In this document: piece after piece, positions 16,952 to 26,797 of the stretch
Layout: the number at the start of each line of letters is the position of its first letter
How positions within the stretch are numbered: position 1 is the first letter of the stretch
NCBI GenBank assembly: GCA_963760935.1
Contig: CAVXFB010000003.1
Span: 744,001 to 808,000 of the forward strand
Source: CAVXFB01 sp963760935
GTDB taxonomy: Bacteria; Planctomycetota; Planctomycetia; Pirellulales; Thermoguttaceae
Length of the DNA: 64,000 nucleotides
Direction of reading: 5' to 3'
Notes under the pieces: generated by a model
The model's database searches: none
What the model saw: only the letters and a program-made list of their open reading frames with translations
What the model was told of the DNA's origin: nothing
Translations under genes and position numbers: made by a program

Positions 16952-17158
16952 ATGAAGAGATTACTGATTTTGATGGCTGTAGGGATGCTGCTGAGCAGCG
17001 TGGCCGGATGCCGGTTCTTGGAGTGCCTGTGGCGTGGACCGGCATGCCGTCAAACCGCGCCGTGTGCCAGCCCTTGCCCGACGTACACCCCTTGCGACCC
17101 CTGCGCCGGTACGACCGTCGTCACTCCAGGCCCGGAAGCGTATGCCCCGGCGCGCTGA
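16952..17158 (+). CDS. small cysteine-rich lipoprotein (copy 1)
   Basis: 68 residues. MKRLLILMAVGMLLSSVAGC is a lipoprotein signal with lipobox SVAGC (lipidated Cys20). The mature part is short and rich in Cys and Pro (CRFLECLWRG, CASPCPTYTPCDPCAG). It ends 17 bases before a paralogue of the same design. No known family recognised. Possibly a surface or metal-binding lipoprotein. The strong signal, paired paralogue and candidate promoter argue that it is real. Confidence 0.75.
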   Translation: MKRLLILMAVGMLLSSVAGCRFLECLWRGPACRQTAPCASPCPTYTPCDPCAGTTVVTPGPEAYAPAR

Positions 17159-17175
17159 TTGGGAGGAGGCCAATC

Positions 17176-17436
17176 ATGAAGAAACTGTTAGTCTTAGCTT
17201 GCTTTGGAATGCTTATTGGTGCGGCCAGTGGATGCCGCGTCTGCGAATGCTGGCGCGAGGCATGGAACTCTCGGTTCCACCCTCAACAGCAACAGGCTGT
17301 AGTCGTGTCTGAACCATGCGTGGTGACCGACTCCTGTTGCACGCCATGCGCGCCGACCGCCAGCCCGTGCACCAGTGGCTGTGGCGCTTCGACAACCGCC
17401 CCGATGATCGTACCGGGCCCTGTGCCGGTGCGATAA
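17176..17436 (+). CDS. small cysteine-rich lipoprotein (copy 2)
   Basis: 86 residues from ATG 17176, with GGGAGGAGG directly upstream. Signal MKKLLVLACFGMLIGAASGC with lipobox AASGC. The mature part begins RVCECWRE, close to the paralogue's RFLECLWR, and continues with a Gln run and CCTPCAP, CTSGCG clusters. A longer frame to 16870 overlaps the first gene and is not used. Function unknown. The Cys pairs suggest disulfides or metal binding. Confidence 0.75.
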   Translation: MKKLLVLACFGMLIGAASGCRVCECWREAWNSRFHPQQQQAVVVSEPCVVTDSCCTPCAPTASPCTSGCGASTTAPMIVPGPVPVR

Positions 17437-17472
17437 CAGCAACCCGAACCGGATGTCGTCGTACATACTGGT

Positions 17473-18623
17473 TCATCGCGCGTCGGCCGCGACATCCGCA
17501 ACACGGCCGACCGCGATGGACTCCGGGAGCCGCCGGGCCTGCCACCAGCGCTTTGCTCGTAGCAGTTGTGCGCGCAGCGACATCGCTGGAAAGTGGCTGA
17601 AGCGGAGAATCGGCAGCGGCCGCGTCTCGAAATGTCGCTTGCTGGCCAGCGAGCCGACGCCCATGTCATACATCCGATCGCCCCGGGCGAAACTGTCGCG
17701 GAGCGTATAGGCCAGCAGAATGTTGCCCGCTCCATCGCGGCAGAGCTGTGCGTCGTATCCCCGCCGCAGCCCATAAATGCAGCCGTTGCGGCAATATCCA
17801 TAGACGAACGCCACGGGCGTGCGGTCCACTAGCAACAGATTCAGGTCGATCGCACCCGCCGCTGCGGCAACTTCGTGAGAATCGCGTAGAAAACCGCGAA
17901 TTTCTGTATGCGAGAGCGTTGTCCCGTCGGTGGCGGCACCCTGCCAACTTCGTTGGGCGATTTGCTCGCAAGTGTCATACAGGTCCCACCGGGGAGAGCC
18001 ATCACCGTGGGCCGCACCGCGCGGTCGATAGCGGACATGCGAAACTTCGCCTTGCTGTGCGAGCTTCCGCTCGGCGTGGCGAAACCGGCGCAACCAAGCG
18101 CCTTTCGCGCCGACCAGTACGACTCCCACGTGCCCGCTACATCGACCACATGCGTCCAGTCCCAAATCGTTGGGTACGCCTGGAAGCCGGCTGCGCACAT
18201 CGCGCGGCCAGTACACGCAGGTTCGGTGTCGGGACCACCCTGCCAACGCAGGTCAAGCACGTCCCAATCGCGACGTGCCCGCTGAAGATAAGCCAGACCC
18301 GCTGCCAGTGTTTTCTCGGGCTCGGGGCCAATGGGCCCGTAGAACGAACTCCAATCATGCAGCGGATATGTCAGGACACGCAGCCGACCGACTTTGCTGT
18401 CTTCGATGCGGACGACCAGCGGCAATATGCCAACGAGGTTGCCCCCAGACGTCACGCCGAGAACACGCAGTTTTTGACCGCTGCCAAAATGCCGCCAGTA
18501 GACTTCGAGCCATTCGAGCGACTGGAAGAAGCCAGCGCCGTGAGTCAGCGCGAGCAGCCGGGCCCACTCCGGACGGATCCGGTCCAATTCGTCGATCTCG
18601 GACAACTCCTGGACTTCGAGCAT
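17473..18623 (-). pseudogene. FemAB-like GNAT acyltransferase (CelD/BioF2-type), frameshifted
   Basis: An N-terminal half starting at ATG 18623 (MLEVQELSEIDE) carries FFQSLEWLEVYWRHFG and VGILPLVVR, typical of the double-GNAT CelD/FemAB-like family. This frame loses sense after WESYWSARK. The adjacent frame picks up with GAWLRRFRHAERKLAQQG and the second GNAT half (DLNLLLVDRTPVAFVYGY, FARGDRMYDMGVGS), ending at 17473. The switch is at about 18095-18112. Joined length is about 380 residues, normal for the family. Such proteins are common in exopolysaccharide and cell-wall loci. True frameshift or one-base error. Confidence 0.8.
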
Positions 18624-18780
18624 AGTCAACTGTACTTTACGCCGGGCTACATATCGCGACACACCGGCCCATATGGTTGTATGCGGCTACCACCTACTAG
18701 GTATAGTCGTTCAGTGCAGGTTGCGAGTAAAGTGAGAAGATTCGGTGCGTATTCCAACCCGTTTTGTGGGAGATTATTTG

Positions 18781-18954
18781 ATGGCAGCAATAGTTGATGG
18801 CGAAAAATGTACCGGATGCGAAACGTGCGTTGATTCGTGTCCGTTGGATGCAATTGCAATGAAGGATGGCTTGGCGGTCATTGACGCCGATACGTGCGGC
18901 GACTGCGGCGCGTGCATCGACGTCTGTCCGGTGGAAGCTATCAGCCTCGAATAG
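18781..18954 (+). CDS. small ferredoxin with two 4Fe-4S motifs
   Basis: 57 residues from ATG 18781, with GGGAG eleven bases upstream. Two C-x2-C-x2-C-x3-C-P motifs: CTGCETCVDSCP and CGDCGACIDVCP. It is a clostridial-type bacterial ferredoxin, an electron carrier in the cytoplasm. An upstream in-frame start at 18745 adds residues without ferredoxin character. A good intrinsic terminator follows. The partner oxidoreductase is not in the window. ApbE, a flavinylation enzyme, lies 800 bases downstream on the same strand. Confidence 0.93.
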   Translation: MAAIVDGEKCTGCETCVDSCPLDAIAMKDGLAVIDADTCGDCGACIDVCPVEAISLE

Positions 18955-18996
18955 GGCAGAACTGGGGCAAACGCCGCAGTATCACGGATTTCGAGA

Positions 18997-19026
18997 ATGG
19001 GTCGCCCCTGCGCGGCCCATTTTTTT
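18997..19026 (+). terminator. intrinsic terminator after ferredoxin
   Basis: Stem ATGGGTCGC (18997-19005) pairs with GCGGCCCAT (19012-19020), one G-U pair, six-base loop, followed by a run of T from 19020. A textbook rho-independent terminator, 42 bases after the ferredoxin stop. It separates that gene from the ClpP-like gene. Confidence 0.8.
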
Positions 19027-19198
19027 CGATACTCGCCTAGGAGCTACGACCGGACGGCGGTAGACTGGCGAACCGGCAGGTCGAGGTCCGGAGAGTCAAT
19101 CGCCTACCGAGCCATTGGGGCACGGCGGGAGTGTTCGTTTCCCACTGACTGACTCGCTCTGTTGTTAATCACTCACGCTTCCTATTTATCTTCTAACC

Positions 19199-19741
19199 AT
19201 GACCGAACGCGAGCACGAAGGACCAGTCGAGATTCCGCTGGTCGGCGACTTGACGGAAAATGCCGCCGATTTGTGCGACAAAGTGCTGGCCGTTCCGCCG
19301 GGCGGCGAGTGCATCTTGTATTTCGATTCGCTCGGCGGCAGCCCCTACTGCGCAATCGCGTTGACTTCGCTCATACTGCTCCGCGGGCTGAAGACCACGG
19401 GCATCGTAGCCGGCGAGTGCTCGTCGGCGGCGCTGTGGCCCTTTGCCGCCTGTGGCCGGCGCATGGTCACGCCGTTTAGCGTGCTGCTCTTTCATCCGAT
19501 GAAGTGGCAGACCGAAGAGAACGTGGGCCTTTGCGAGGCGGCCGAGTGGGCGAGACATTTTGCCCAACTGGAGACCGACATGGATCGCCTTCTGGCTGAT
19601 CTGTTTCGCTGCCAGCCCGAGATCATCGATCGTTGGGTCCGTTCGAATCGGTACGTGACCGGCGCGGAGTTGGCCGATGCCGGCTTGGCCGAGATGATCG
19701 AACTCAAGCCGCTCGACTTCCTCCGCATCCGGAGAAAATAG
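19199..19741 (+). CDS. ClpP-like serine protease family protein
   Basis: 180 residues with ClpP/crotonase-fold features: LYFDSLGGSPYCAIALTSLI (the substrate-binding strand), a serine pair in GECSSAALW where ClpP has its nucleophile, and LLFHPMKW where ClpP has its catalytic His. The third residue of the triad is not certain. It is shorter than canonical ClpP (about 200) and diverged, and is probably not the housekeeping protease. ApbE starts 9 bases after it, so both are in one operon. Likely a specialised peptidase or a catalytically altered homologue. Confidence 0.8.
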   Translation: MTEREHEGPVEIPLVGDLTENAADLCDKVLAVPPGGECILYFDSLGGSPYCAIALTSLILLRGLKTTGIVAGECSSAALWPFAACGRRMVTPFSVLLFHPMKWQTEENVGLCEAAEWARHFAQLETDMDRLLADLFRCQPEIIDRWVRSNRYVTGAELADAGLAEMIELKPLDFLRIRRK

Positions 19742-19750
19742 TTTTTCCGC

Positions 19751-20713
19751 ATGAGCGACCTGCTGATCCACGTTTCGCGTCGGGCGATGGCCTGTGACTT
19801 CGAGGTGCGATTTCCGGCCGATCGCTATGCACAGGGCACCGAAGTCGCCCTGGAAGCCCTGGACCTGGTCGAATCGCTGGAAGAGCAACTGTCGTACTTT
19901 CGCCCGACCAGCGAAATCAGCCGGATCAATCTGCTGGCGGCCGAGGAACCTGTGGAAGTCGACCCCGGGCTGTTCGATCTGCTCCAAACGGCAATGCGGC
20001 TGTATGCGGAGACGCAGGGGGCGTACGACATCACCGCTGCGCCGCTCTGGGAGGCGTGGGGATTCGCCCGGCGCGCTGGTGAAATTCCCTCCGATGCACA
20101 ACTGGCCGAGGCCCGCTCTCGCGTCGGTGGACAGTGGGTCGAACTCGATGCCACTCGATGTACCATCCGCTTTCTTAAGCCGGGAGTGCGGCTAAATCTT
20201 GGCAGCATTGGCAAGGGATATGCCCTAGACGTTTGCGCCGCGCATCTGGCCGGTCGCGGCATGGCCGATTTCCTGTTACACGGCGGCCAGAGTAGTGTGT
20301 TGGCCCGCGGCCTGCAAAATCCCGGCCAAGCCCAGCAGTCGTGGGAGATCGGCATTCGACACCCGCAGCAGCCGGGACGGCGGCTGGGAGTCGTTCGGCT
20401 ACGCGATCGTGCGTTGGGCACTTCTGGAGGGCAATTCCAATCGTTTCGCCATCGCGGGCGGCGCTACGGTCACATTCTCGATCCACGATCCGGCTGGCCG
20501 GCCCAAGATGTGCTGTCCACCACCGTTGTTGCACCAACGGCCGCACTGGCCGACGCTTTGTCCACGGCATTTTACGTAATGGGGCCCGAGCGATCATTGC
20601 AGTATTGCCGCGAACATTCGGATGTTGGCGCGGTACTGCTTTGCACGGCAGCAAAAGGACAACAGATCGACATTCACCGCGCCGGACTCAGCGAGGAAGA
20701 ACTACGATTGTGA
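19751..20713 (+). CDS. apbE: FAD:protein FMN transferase
   Basis: 320 residues. ApbE moves FMN from FAD to a Thr/Ser of target flavoproteins such as NqrB/C or RnfG subunits. Motifs seen: MACDFEVRF at the N-terminus, RLNLGSIGKGYALD, ALGTSGGQFQSF and GHILDPRSGWP, which form the FAD/Mg site. No clear signal peptide or lipobox, unlike many Gram-negative ApbE proteins, so it may be cytoplasmic. Its stop codon overlaps the GTG start of the Hsp70 gene. No flavinylated target is encoded in the window. Confidence 0.93.
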   Translation: MSDLLIHVSRRAMACDFEVRFPADRYAQGTEVALEALDLVESLEEQLSYFRPTSEISRINLLAAEEPVEVDPGLFDLLQTAMRLYAETQGAYDITAAPLWEAWGFARRAGEIPSDAQLAEARSRVGGQWVELDATRCTIRFLKPGVRLNLGSIGKGYALDVCAAHLAGRGMADFLLHGGQSSVLARGLQNPGQAQQSWEIGIRHPQQPGRRLGVVRLRDRALGTSGGQFQSFRHRGRRYGHILDPRSGWPAQDVLSTTVVAPTAALADALSTAFYVMGPERSLQYCREHSDVGAVLLCTAAKGQQIDIHRAGLSEEELRL

Positions 20714-23575
20714 AACCTACTGCACCGTCACCACCGTCGGCCAGTCGGTTTGTTGTCGGCTTCGATTTGGGCACGACGAACTCGGCCGTAACCTATGTCG
20801 ATACCACAGAAGTGGCTTGGCGAATCCGAACGCTTGCCATTCCACAGTTGGTCGCGCCGGACAGGTCGAGGCCCGCGAGACGCTGCCGTCGTTTCACTAC
20901 CAATCGGCGGACGGCGAATTTTCGTCCGGGGCGCTGCGATGTCCTTGGCACAAAACAGAGCCGACATTCACCGTGGGCTTTTTCGCACGCGATCACGGGT
21001 CGTTAGTGCCCGGCCGGCTGATCGCGTCGGCAAAGTCATGGCTGTGCCACTCGGGCGTCGATCGCACGGCGCCGCTGTTGCCGTGGCAGGGGGCTGCCGA
21101 CGTCGCGCGGCTGTCGCCAGTTGACGTGAGTGCGCGCTATTTGAGCCATGTTCGCGATGCGTGGAATGAACGGTTTCCGCGCCATCCGCTGCCCGAACAG
21201 GAGTTGGTCTTGACGCTCCCCGCTTCGTTCGACGAGGTAGCGCGGGAATTGACCGTGAAGGCCGCGGCGATGGCCGGCCTGCCACGCGTCGTACTGATTG
21301 AAGAGCCGCAAGCGGCCTTCTACGCCTGGATCAATGCACACGCCGACGACTGGGATCAGCTTGTCACACCGGGCCAGAAAATTCTCGTTTGCGACATAGG
21401 CGGTGGCACCTCCGATTTCACGCTGATTCGCGTCCGCCGCGGTGAAGACGGCAAGGTGCAGTTCCATCGCGTCGCCGTTGGCGACCATCTGATCCTGGGC
21501 GGCGACAATCTCGATCTGGCATTGGCACATCACATCGAACGACAGCTTGGCAAGCTAGAGCCCAGACAATGGGCCGTGCTCGTGCGGACCTGCCGCGCCG
21601 TCAAAGAAACGCTGCTCGGTCAAAACGCCCCGGAAAAGTTGACGGTCAATTTGCCCGGTGCGGGCACAAAGCTCATCGGCGGCGGCATCCACGTTGATGT
21701 GACGCGCGACGAGGTGCGTAACCTGCTCGTCGAAGGGTTCTTTCCAAGCGTGAATTTGAACGAAAAACCCATCAACCGGCGGTCCGGCTTTCAAGAGTTT
21801 GGGCTGCCGTTTGCGCCTGACGCTGCCATCACGCGATATCTGGCGGCGTTCTTGACTGCACATCGCCACGTGGCCATCGACGAGGGCGACGCTCCGACCG
21901 ATCATGACCCCGCCCGGCCGGACATCGTGCTCCTCAATGGCGGCGTTTTCGAGTCGCCCCAACTCCGCGACCGTCTGCTCGAGGTGTTGGGCAGTTGGTT
22001 CGCTCCTGGGCAAACCGACGCCAACGTGTCGTCGACCGCAAGATCGGGCGACTGGCGCCCAATTCTGTTGGAGAACGGCCGGCTCGATTTGGCGGTTGCC
22101 CGAGGCGCCGCCTACTACGGCATGGTGCGTCGCGGCCAAGGCGTGCGGATTGCCGCCGGACTGGCTCGCACGTATTACATTGGCGTGGAGGCCGCTACAC
22201 CCTCAGGCGCATCGGAGCCGAAAACCTCGGCCGTTTGTCTGCTTCCGGCGGGCATCGAGCCAGGCCACGACGTCGCTCTGACGAAGCAACGATTTGATCT
22301 TGTGGTATCCGAGCCGGCCGAGTTCCCGCTCTATTTTTCCAGCACGCGATTAACCGACAAGCCGGGCGAGCTCGTGCCGGTCGACCGTGAGCGGATGACG
22401 CCGCTGCCCCCGATGCGGACTGTGCTCCGAACGCAAAAAAAGGCCGTGCCTGAGACCGTCGCCGTCAACCTGCACGCGCGACTTACAGAAATCGGCACGC
22501 TCGACTTGTGGTTCAGCCAGATCGGCGGTCGGCGTAGCTGGCGGCTGCAATTCGACGTCCGCTCAACAACGCAAACAGATGTCGCGGCTCACGAGTCGCA
22601 GGCGGAACATGAAGGCGTCGTTGATGAAACCACGTGGAAGCACTGCGAGACGCTGCTGGAAAACACCTTTGGCTCGGCCGGCGCCGACAAGCCGGAAGGG
22701 CTCGTCAAGCGGCTAGCGGCCGCCACGGGCATGACCCGGAACTCGTGGCCTACGTCTCTCTGCCGGCGCATTTGGGAGGCGCTCATGGAACGCGAGGCGG
22801 GCCGGCGGCGGAGCGCGGTCCACGAGTCGCGCTGGTTGAGTCTGCTGGGGTTTGCATTGCGGCCCGGCTATGGGCTGGCGGTCGACGATTGGCGCGTCGC
22901 CCAAACGTGGACTGCCCTGCAAGGCAAGTTGCGCACCCGTCGGCCAGTGTGCGCGTCGAAGGTTGGATTCTCTGGCGGCGCATCGGCGGAGGGCTGATGG
23001 CAGGGCAGCAGCAGGCCCTGGCCGACCCGCTCTTGGGACCTATCCGTAGTTTGCACCGTCAACTAACCACCGGCAAAGGTCGCAGCGATTTCAGCTTCGC
23101 CATTGGCGAGACGGCTGAGATGTGGCGGTTGCTGGGCTCGCTGGAACTCTTGGCGGCCAGTACGAAAACCGAACTCGGCACGATGATGCTCGACATGTTG
23201 CCGAAACGGAAGTTGGAACGGGTCAGGCCGGCGATTCTTTGGGCCCTGGGACGACTAGGGACGCGTGTGCCCCTGTACGGACCACTCAACGCCGTTGTTC
23301 CGGCCGATGTCGCCGCCGGGTGGCTGGCAAGACTATTGGCAGCGCGAGGTGAGAGTCCGGAGGGCCAACTGGCCGCGATGCAGCTTGCCCGGCGAACCAA
23401 TGACCGCTATCGCGACGTGCCCGACAAACTCCGCGGCGAAACGGCCGATTGGCTCACGCTGCTGCATGCCCCGCATCACTTTGCGGAGCTTGTCCGCAAC
23501 GGCGGCGAACTCGACAGCGACGAACAGGGTCTTGTCTTTGGCGAGGCGTTGCCGACAGGCCTACGGATTGCATAG
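20710..23575 (+). pseudogene. Hsp70-family protein with DUF3731-like C-terminus, two frame breaks
   Basis: GTG 20710 overlaps the apbE stop. The N-terminus has the ATPase phosphate-1 motif VGFDLGTTNSAVTY. The frame changes near 20855 (LAIPQLVAP joins QVEARETLPSFHYQ), runs through DIGGGTSDFTL (phosphate-2) and SRKxx-type Hsp70 core, then changes again near 22932-22937. The last frame carries VEGWILWRRIGGGLMAGQQQ, typical of the DUF3731 tail, and ends at 23575. Joined length is about 950 residues, the usual size of this non-DnaK Hsp70 group. Client and role are unknown. Two single-base errors are as likely as a decayed gene, since everything else is intact. Confidence 0.82.
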
Positions 23576-23597
23576 CCGGAAGGGCGGCCGTCGACCA

Positions 23598-24158
23598 TTA
23601 CTCGTCCATGACCTCTTTTTCCCGGGCCTTGGCCAGATCGGTAGCCTGGGCTTCGTAGGTTTTCGTGAGCTCTTGGATTTCTTCCTTGACTTGATCACGA
23701 TCGTCTTCGGACAGATCCTTGTCCTTCTCCGATTGATCGGCCGCTTTGTTGCCGTCGCGGCGGATGTTTCGTACGGCGACCTTGGCCTCCTCGGCCAGAT
23801 CTTTGATGCGGCCTACCATCTTGCGGCGAACTTCTGTCGACAGCGGCGGCACGTTCAACCGTATGAGCCGGCCGTCGTTCTGCGGATTGAAGCCAAGGTC
23901 GCTGGTTTGAATCGCCTTCTCTATATCCTTGAGCGTACTGGGATCGTAGGGGCGAATGACGATCTGCGTCGGTTCGGGCGCCCCGACCGAAGCAATTTGC
24001 TTGATCGGCACGGCCGACCCGTAGACCTCGACCCGAAGCGAGTCGACCAGACCGGGGTTCGCCCGGCCGGTGCGAATGCCGGCCAAGTCGCCCTTGAACT
24101 TGCGAATGGCCTTCTCCATGCGCTCTTCGACGTCCAGTAAGATTTCGTCGCTGGTCAT
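23598..24158 (-). CDS. frr: ribosome recycling factor
   Basis: 186 residues, full family length. Contains IRTGRANPGLVDSL, the conserved tip of the domain that binds 23S rRNA, and the long three-helix arms with VRNIRRDGN. With EF-G it splits post-termination ribosomes. It is the last gene of rpsB-tsf-pyrH-frr, the standard bacterial order. A palindromic repeat sits between pyrH and frr. Confidence 0.97.
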   Translation of the reverse strand: MTSDEILLDVEERMEKAIRKFKGDLAGIRTGRANPGLVDSLRVEVYGSAVPIKQIASVGAPEPTQIVIRPYDPSTLKDIEKAIQTSDLGFNPQNDGRLIRLNVPPLSTEVRRKMVGRIKDLAEEAKVAVRNIRRDGNKAADQSEKDKDLSEDDRDQVKEEIQELTKTYEAQATDLAKAREKEVMDE

Positions 24159-24169
24159 AGGAATGAGGA

Positions 24170-24252
24170 AGGATTAGGGATTAGGGAGCAGGGATTGGAC
24201 ATTGGTACTGGGCCTCTTTTCGCTAATCCCCAATCCCCAATCCCTAACCCCT
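24170..24252 (+). repeat. dispersed palindromic repeat, copy 1 (GGATTAGGGATT type)
   Basis: GGATTAGGGATTAGGG... near 24171 and ...CTAATCCCCAATCCC near 24222 can fold back on each other. The same arrangement, orientation and length recur at 34008-34083. It fills the pyrH-frr spacer. Confidence 0.75.
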
Positions 24253-24256
24253 CTTT

Positions 24257-25027
24257 CTATTCATGTATCAACGTGCCGATGCGCTGGCCGCACACGGCGT
24301 TTTCGATGTTGCCGTCTTTGCGGAAATTGAACACGAGGATCGGCATGTCGTACTCGGCGCACTTGGTAATCGCCTCGTGATCCATTACACGGAGGTTCTG
24401 CCGCCGAACGTCATCGTAGCGAAGCTCACCGTAGAGAACGGCATGCGGGTTCTTCTCCGGATCATCGCTAAAGACGCCATCGACCCGCGTGGCCTTCAGC
24501 AGGATTTGAGCTTCTAGTTCGAGCGCCCGTTGAGCGGCAGCCGTGTCCGTGGTGACAAACGGACTGCCGGTTCCGCCGGCAAGGATGACGATCCGTCCCT
24601 TTTCCAAGTGGCGCCGCGCCCGACGGCGAATATATGGCTCGGCCACGCCGTCGGTGCGGATGGCGGTCATCAGTCGCGTGTCGCAGCCAAGCGACTCCAA
24701 TGCGTCTTGTAGAGCTAAACCGTTGATCACCGTTGCCAGCATGCCCATGTAGTGAGCCGTGGCCTCGTGAACGCACGAATTGCCGCAACTGAACTGCGCC
24801 CCACGGAGGATGTTGCCGCCGCCGATGACGATGGCAATTTGCACGCCATGCTGGGCGGCGTCGTACGTTTGCCGGGCAATGTGCAGCACCGCATCCATGG
24901 CTATGCCACGTTCGCCCGGATGGACGAAACCCTCGCCAGAGATCTTCAGCACCACGCGGCGGTACTTCGGCCCTGCCGTATCGGCAGCCGATAAACCTTC
25001 AGGCTCCGGCGAGGTTTGCTCAGACAT
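24257..25027 (-). CDS. pyrH: UMP kinase
   Basis: 256 residues, amino-acid-kinase fold. It makes UDP from UMP with ATP and is GTP-activated in many bacteria. Motifs: RVVLKISGEGF at the N-terminus, IVIGGGNILRG (phosphate loop), ILAGGTGSPFVTTDTAAAQRA and DGVFSDDPEKNP. About 15 N-terminal residues precede the core. Six bases separate it from tsf. Confidence 0.97.
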   Translation of the reverse strand: MSEQTSPEPEGLSAADTAGPKYRRVVLKISGEGFVHPGERGIAMDAVLHIARQTYDAAQHGVQIAIVIGGGNILRGAQFSCGNSCVHEATAHYMGMLATVINGLALQDALESLGCDTRLMTAIRTDGVAEPYIRRRARRHLEKGRIVILAGGTGSPFVTTDTAAAQRALELEAQILLKATRVDGVFSDDPEKNPHAVLYGELRYDDVRRQNLRVMDHEAITKCAEYDMPILVFNFRKDGNIENAVCGQRIGTLIHE

Positions 25028-25033
25028 CGTCGC

Positions 25034-25864
25034 TTACTCCTTCGGCAACTCCCAGCGGACAAAACGCACAAGCTTCATGCCGGCCTCTTTAGCCACTTCG
25101 CCCACGGTCTTCTTGTCATCTTTGACAAACGGCTGTTCGGCCAGACAGCACTCGGCATAGAAGTTTCGCAGCCGTCCCTCGACCATCTTCTCGATGATCT
25201 TCTCGGGCTTGCCTTCCTTGCGGGCGGCCTCGGCCAGAATCTCGCGTTCCTTGGCCACAACAGCCGGATCGAGTTCTTCCGTATAGAGCACGGCCGGCCG
25301 CATGGCCGCGACGTGCATGCAGATGTCTTTGGCCAACTCCGGATTGCCCCCTTCAAACTGAAGCAGCACGCCGGCGGCTCCGTTGTGATGCGCGTAACCG
25401 CCAGAACGGCCGTCGATGCGGACAATCTGTTCGAGCTTGAACACCTCGCGAATGCGGTTGTTGAGATCGTCAAACTGCTGCTTAAGCGTCGGCGCGGCCT
25501 TGCTCGGCGACGGCTGTGCCAAGAGCGCTTCGGGCGAAGCCGCCCCGGGACCGAGCGCCAACTGCTGGGCCAGATCGTTGGCCAACTGCACGAATTGATC
25601 GTTGGTAGCCACCGGAGCGCTTTCACAGCGCAGGTCGACCATGCTGCTGACGTGCGCGTCGGGCGCCACGAAGATGGCGATGCGTCCGGAAGTCGCAACT
25701 CGGCCGGCACGCTTCTCCATCATCTTGGCTCCGGCTTTGCGCAACAGCTCAACTGCCTTTTCGGCATCGCCGTCGGCGTCTTGCAGGGCCTTCTTGCAGT
25801 CCATCATCGGCAGTCCAGTCCGCTCACGCATGGTTCGCACGGCGGCTGCGGTTATTTCGGCCAT
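25034..25864 (-). CDS. tsf: elongation factor Ts
   Basis: 276 residues. The N-terminal UBA-like module has MAEITAAAVRTMRERTG and LPMMDCKKALQDADGD, and the core has RIAIFV and GVLLQFEGGN. It exchanges GDP for GTP on EF-Tu. Follows rpsB at about 200 bases and precedes pyrH at 6 bases. A low-complexity linker around 95-120 (PEALLAQPSPSKAAPTLKQQ) is longer than usual. Confidence 0.96.
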   Translation of the reverse strand: MAEITAAAVRTMRERTGLPMMDCKKALQDADGDAEKAVELLRKAGAKMMEKRAGRVATSGRIAIFVAPDAHVSSMVDLRCESAPVATNDQFVQLANDLAQQLALGPGAASPEALLAQPSPSKAAPTLKQQFDDLNNRIREVFKLEQIVRIDGRSGGYAHHNGAAGVLLQFEGGNPELAKDICMHVAAMRPAVLYTEELDPAVVAKEREILAEAARKEGKPEKIIEKMVEGRLRNFYAECCLAEQPFVKDDKKTVGEVAKEAGMKLVRFVRWELPKE

Positions 25865-26062
25865 TGAGAATTCTCCCTTGTTGTTGTATTGGCATGCCGC
25901 CTTCTGCGGCCATGCCGCGGCGGCGTACGATTTGTTGCCTGGTTCCTAAGCCGGAGTCTTCCAACCAGCGAGCAACGCAAATTGTTTGTCTAGCGGCTAA
26001 TGATACGCCTACTCGACCATCTGCCACTGATTGGGTCAATGGCTCATAGGCACGCGGGCGAC

Positions 26063-26797
26063 TTACACCGACGCCGCTACGGCCCCTTCGGCTTGCTCTT
26101 GCTTCATGGCGCCCGAGGCTGTCTTGCCTGCCACGATGGCGTCTGCCAAGAGCGTAACGATCAACTCGATCGAACGAATACTGTCGTCATTGCCGGGGAT
26201 CGGCAGATCAACCTCGTCCGGGTCGCAGTCGGTGTCGATCAGGGCCACCGTCGTGATGCCAAGTTTGCGGGCTTCGCCGATCGCGTTTTTCTCTTTCCGC
26301 GGGTCGATCACCAGCAGGCACTCGGGCAGCCGATTCATCGTGCGGATGCCGTTGAGGTTGCGATACATCTTGCGGTATTCGCGATTCAGCGACGACTGCA
26401 TTTTCTTTGAATAGGTCGATATCTCGTCCGAGGTTCGTATTTTTTCGAGCTCTTCGAGCCGCGTGAGCCGGCTGCGAATCGTGCGGAAGTTGGTCAGCGT
26501 GCCGCCTAGCCAGCGGTCGCTGACGTAAGGCATTCCGCAACGGAGACCTTGTTGTTCGGTCACGTCGCACGCTTGCCGCTTCGTGCCGACCACCAGCACC
26601 AGACTTCCCTGCGAGGCGACTTTTTGCAGATATCTCCGCGCCCGCAACAGGCCGCGAATGGTCTCGCGAACGTCGATGATGTGGATCAGGTTTCGCCGGG
26701 CGTAGATGTAGGGCCGCATCTTGGGATTCCAGCGGCTCGCCCGATGCCCAAAATGTACGCCCGCCTCGATGAGGTCTTTTACTAAAACGGTAGCCAA
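26063..26797 (-). CDS. rpsB: 30S ribosomal protein S2
   Basis: 244 residues from a TTG at 26797, which has AAGGAG seven bases upstream. The ATG at 26821 overlaps that site and is rejected. Signatures: LIEAGVHFGHRASRWNPKM, IYARRNLIHIID, YVSDRWLGGTLTN and VALIDTDCDP. First gene of the rpsB-tsf-pyrH-frr cluster. A short Gln/Ala tail follows the core. Confidence 0.97.
   Translation of the reverse strand: MATVLVKDLIEAGVHFGHRASRWNPKMRPYIYARRNLIHIIDVRETIRGLLRARRYLQKVASQGSLVLVVGTKRQACDVTEQQGLRCGMPYVSDRWLGGTLTNFRTIRSRLTRLEELEKIRTSDEISTYSKKMQSSLNREYRKMYRNLNGIRTMNRLPECLLVIDPRKEKNAIGEARKLGITTVALIDTDCDPDEVDLPIPGNDDSIRSIELIVTLLADAIVAGKTASGAMKQEQAEGAVAASV

Noticed and set aside
23598..26797. Possible tRNA or sRNA genes in the translation block
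   Set aside because: Gaps are short and hold no cloverleaf; the pyrH-frr gap is filled by the palindromic repeat.
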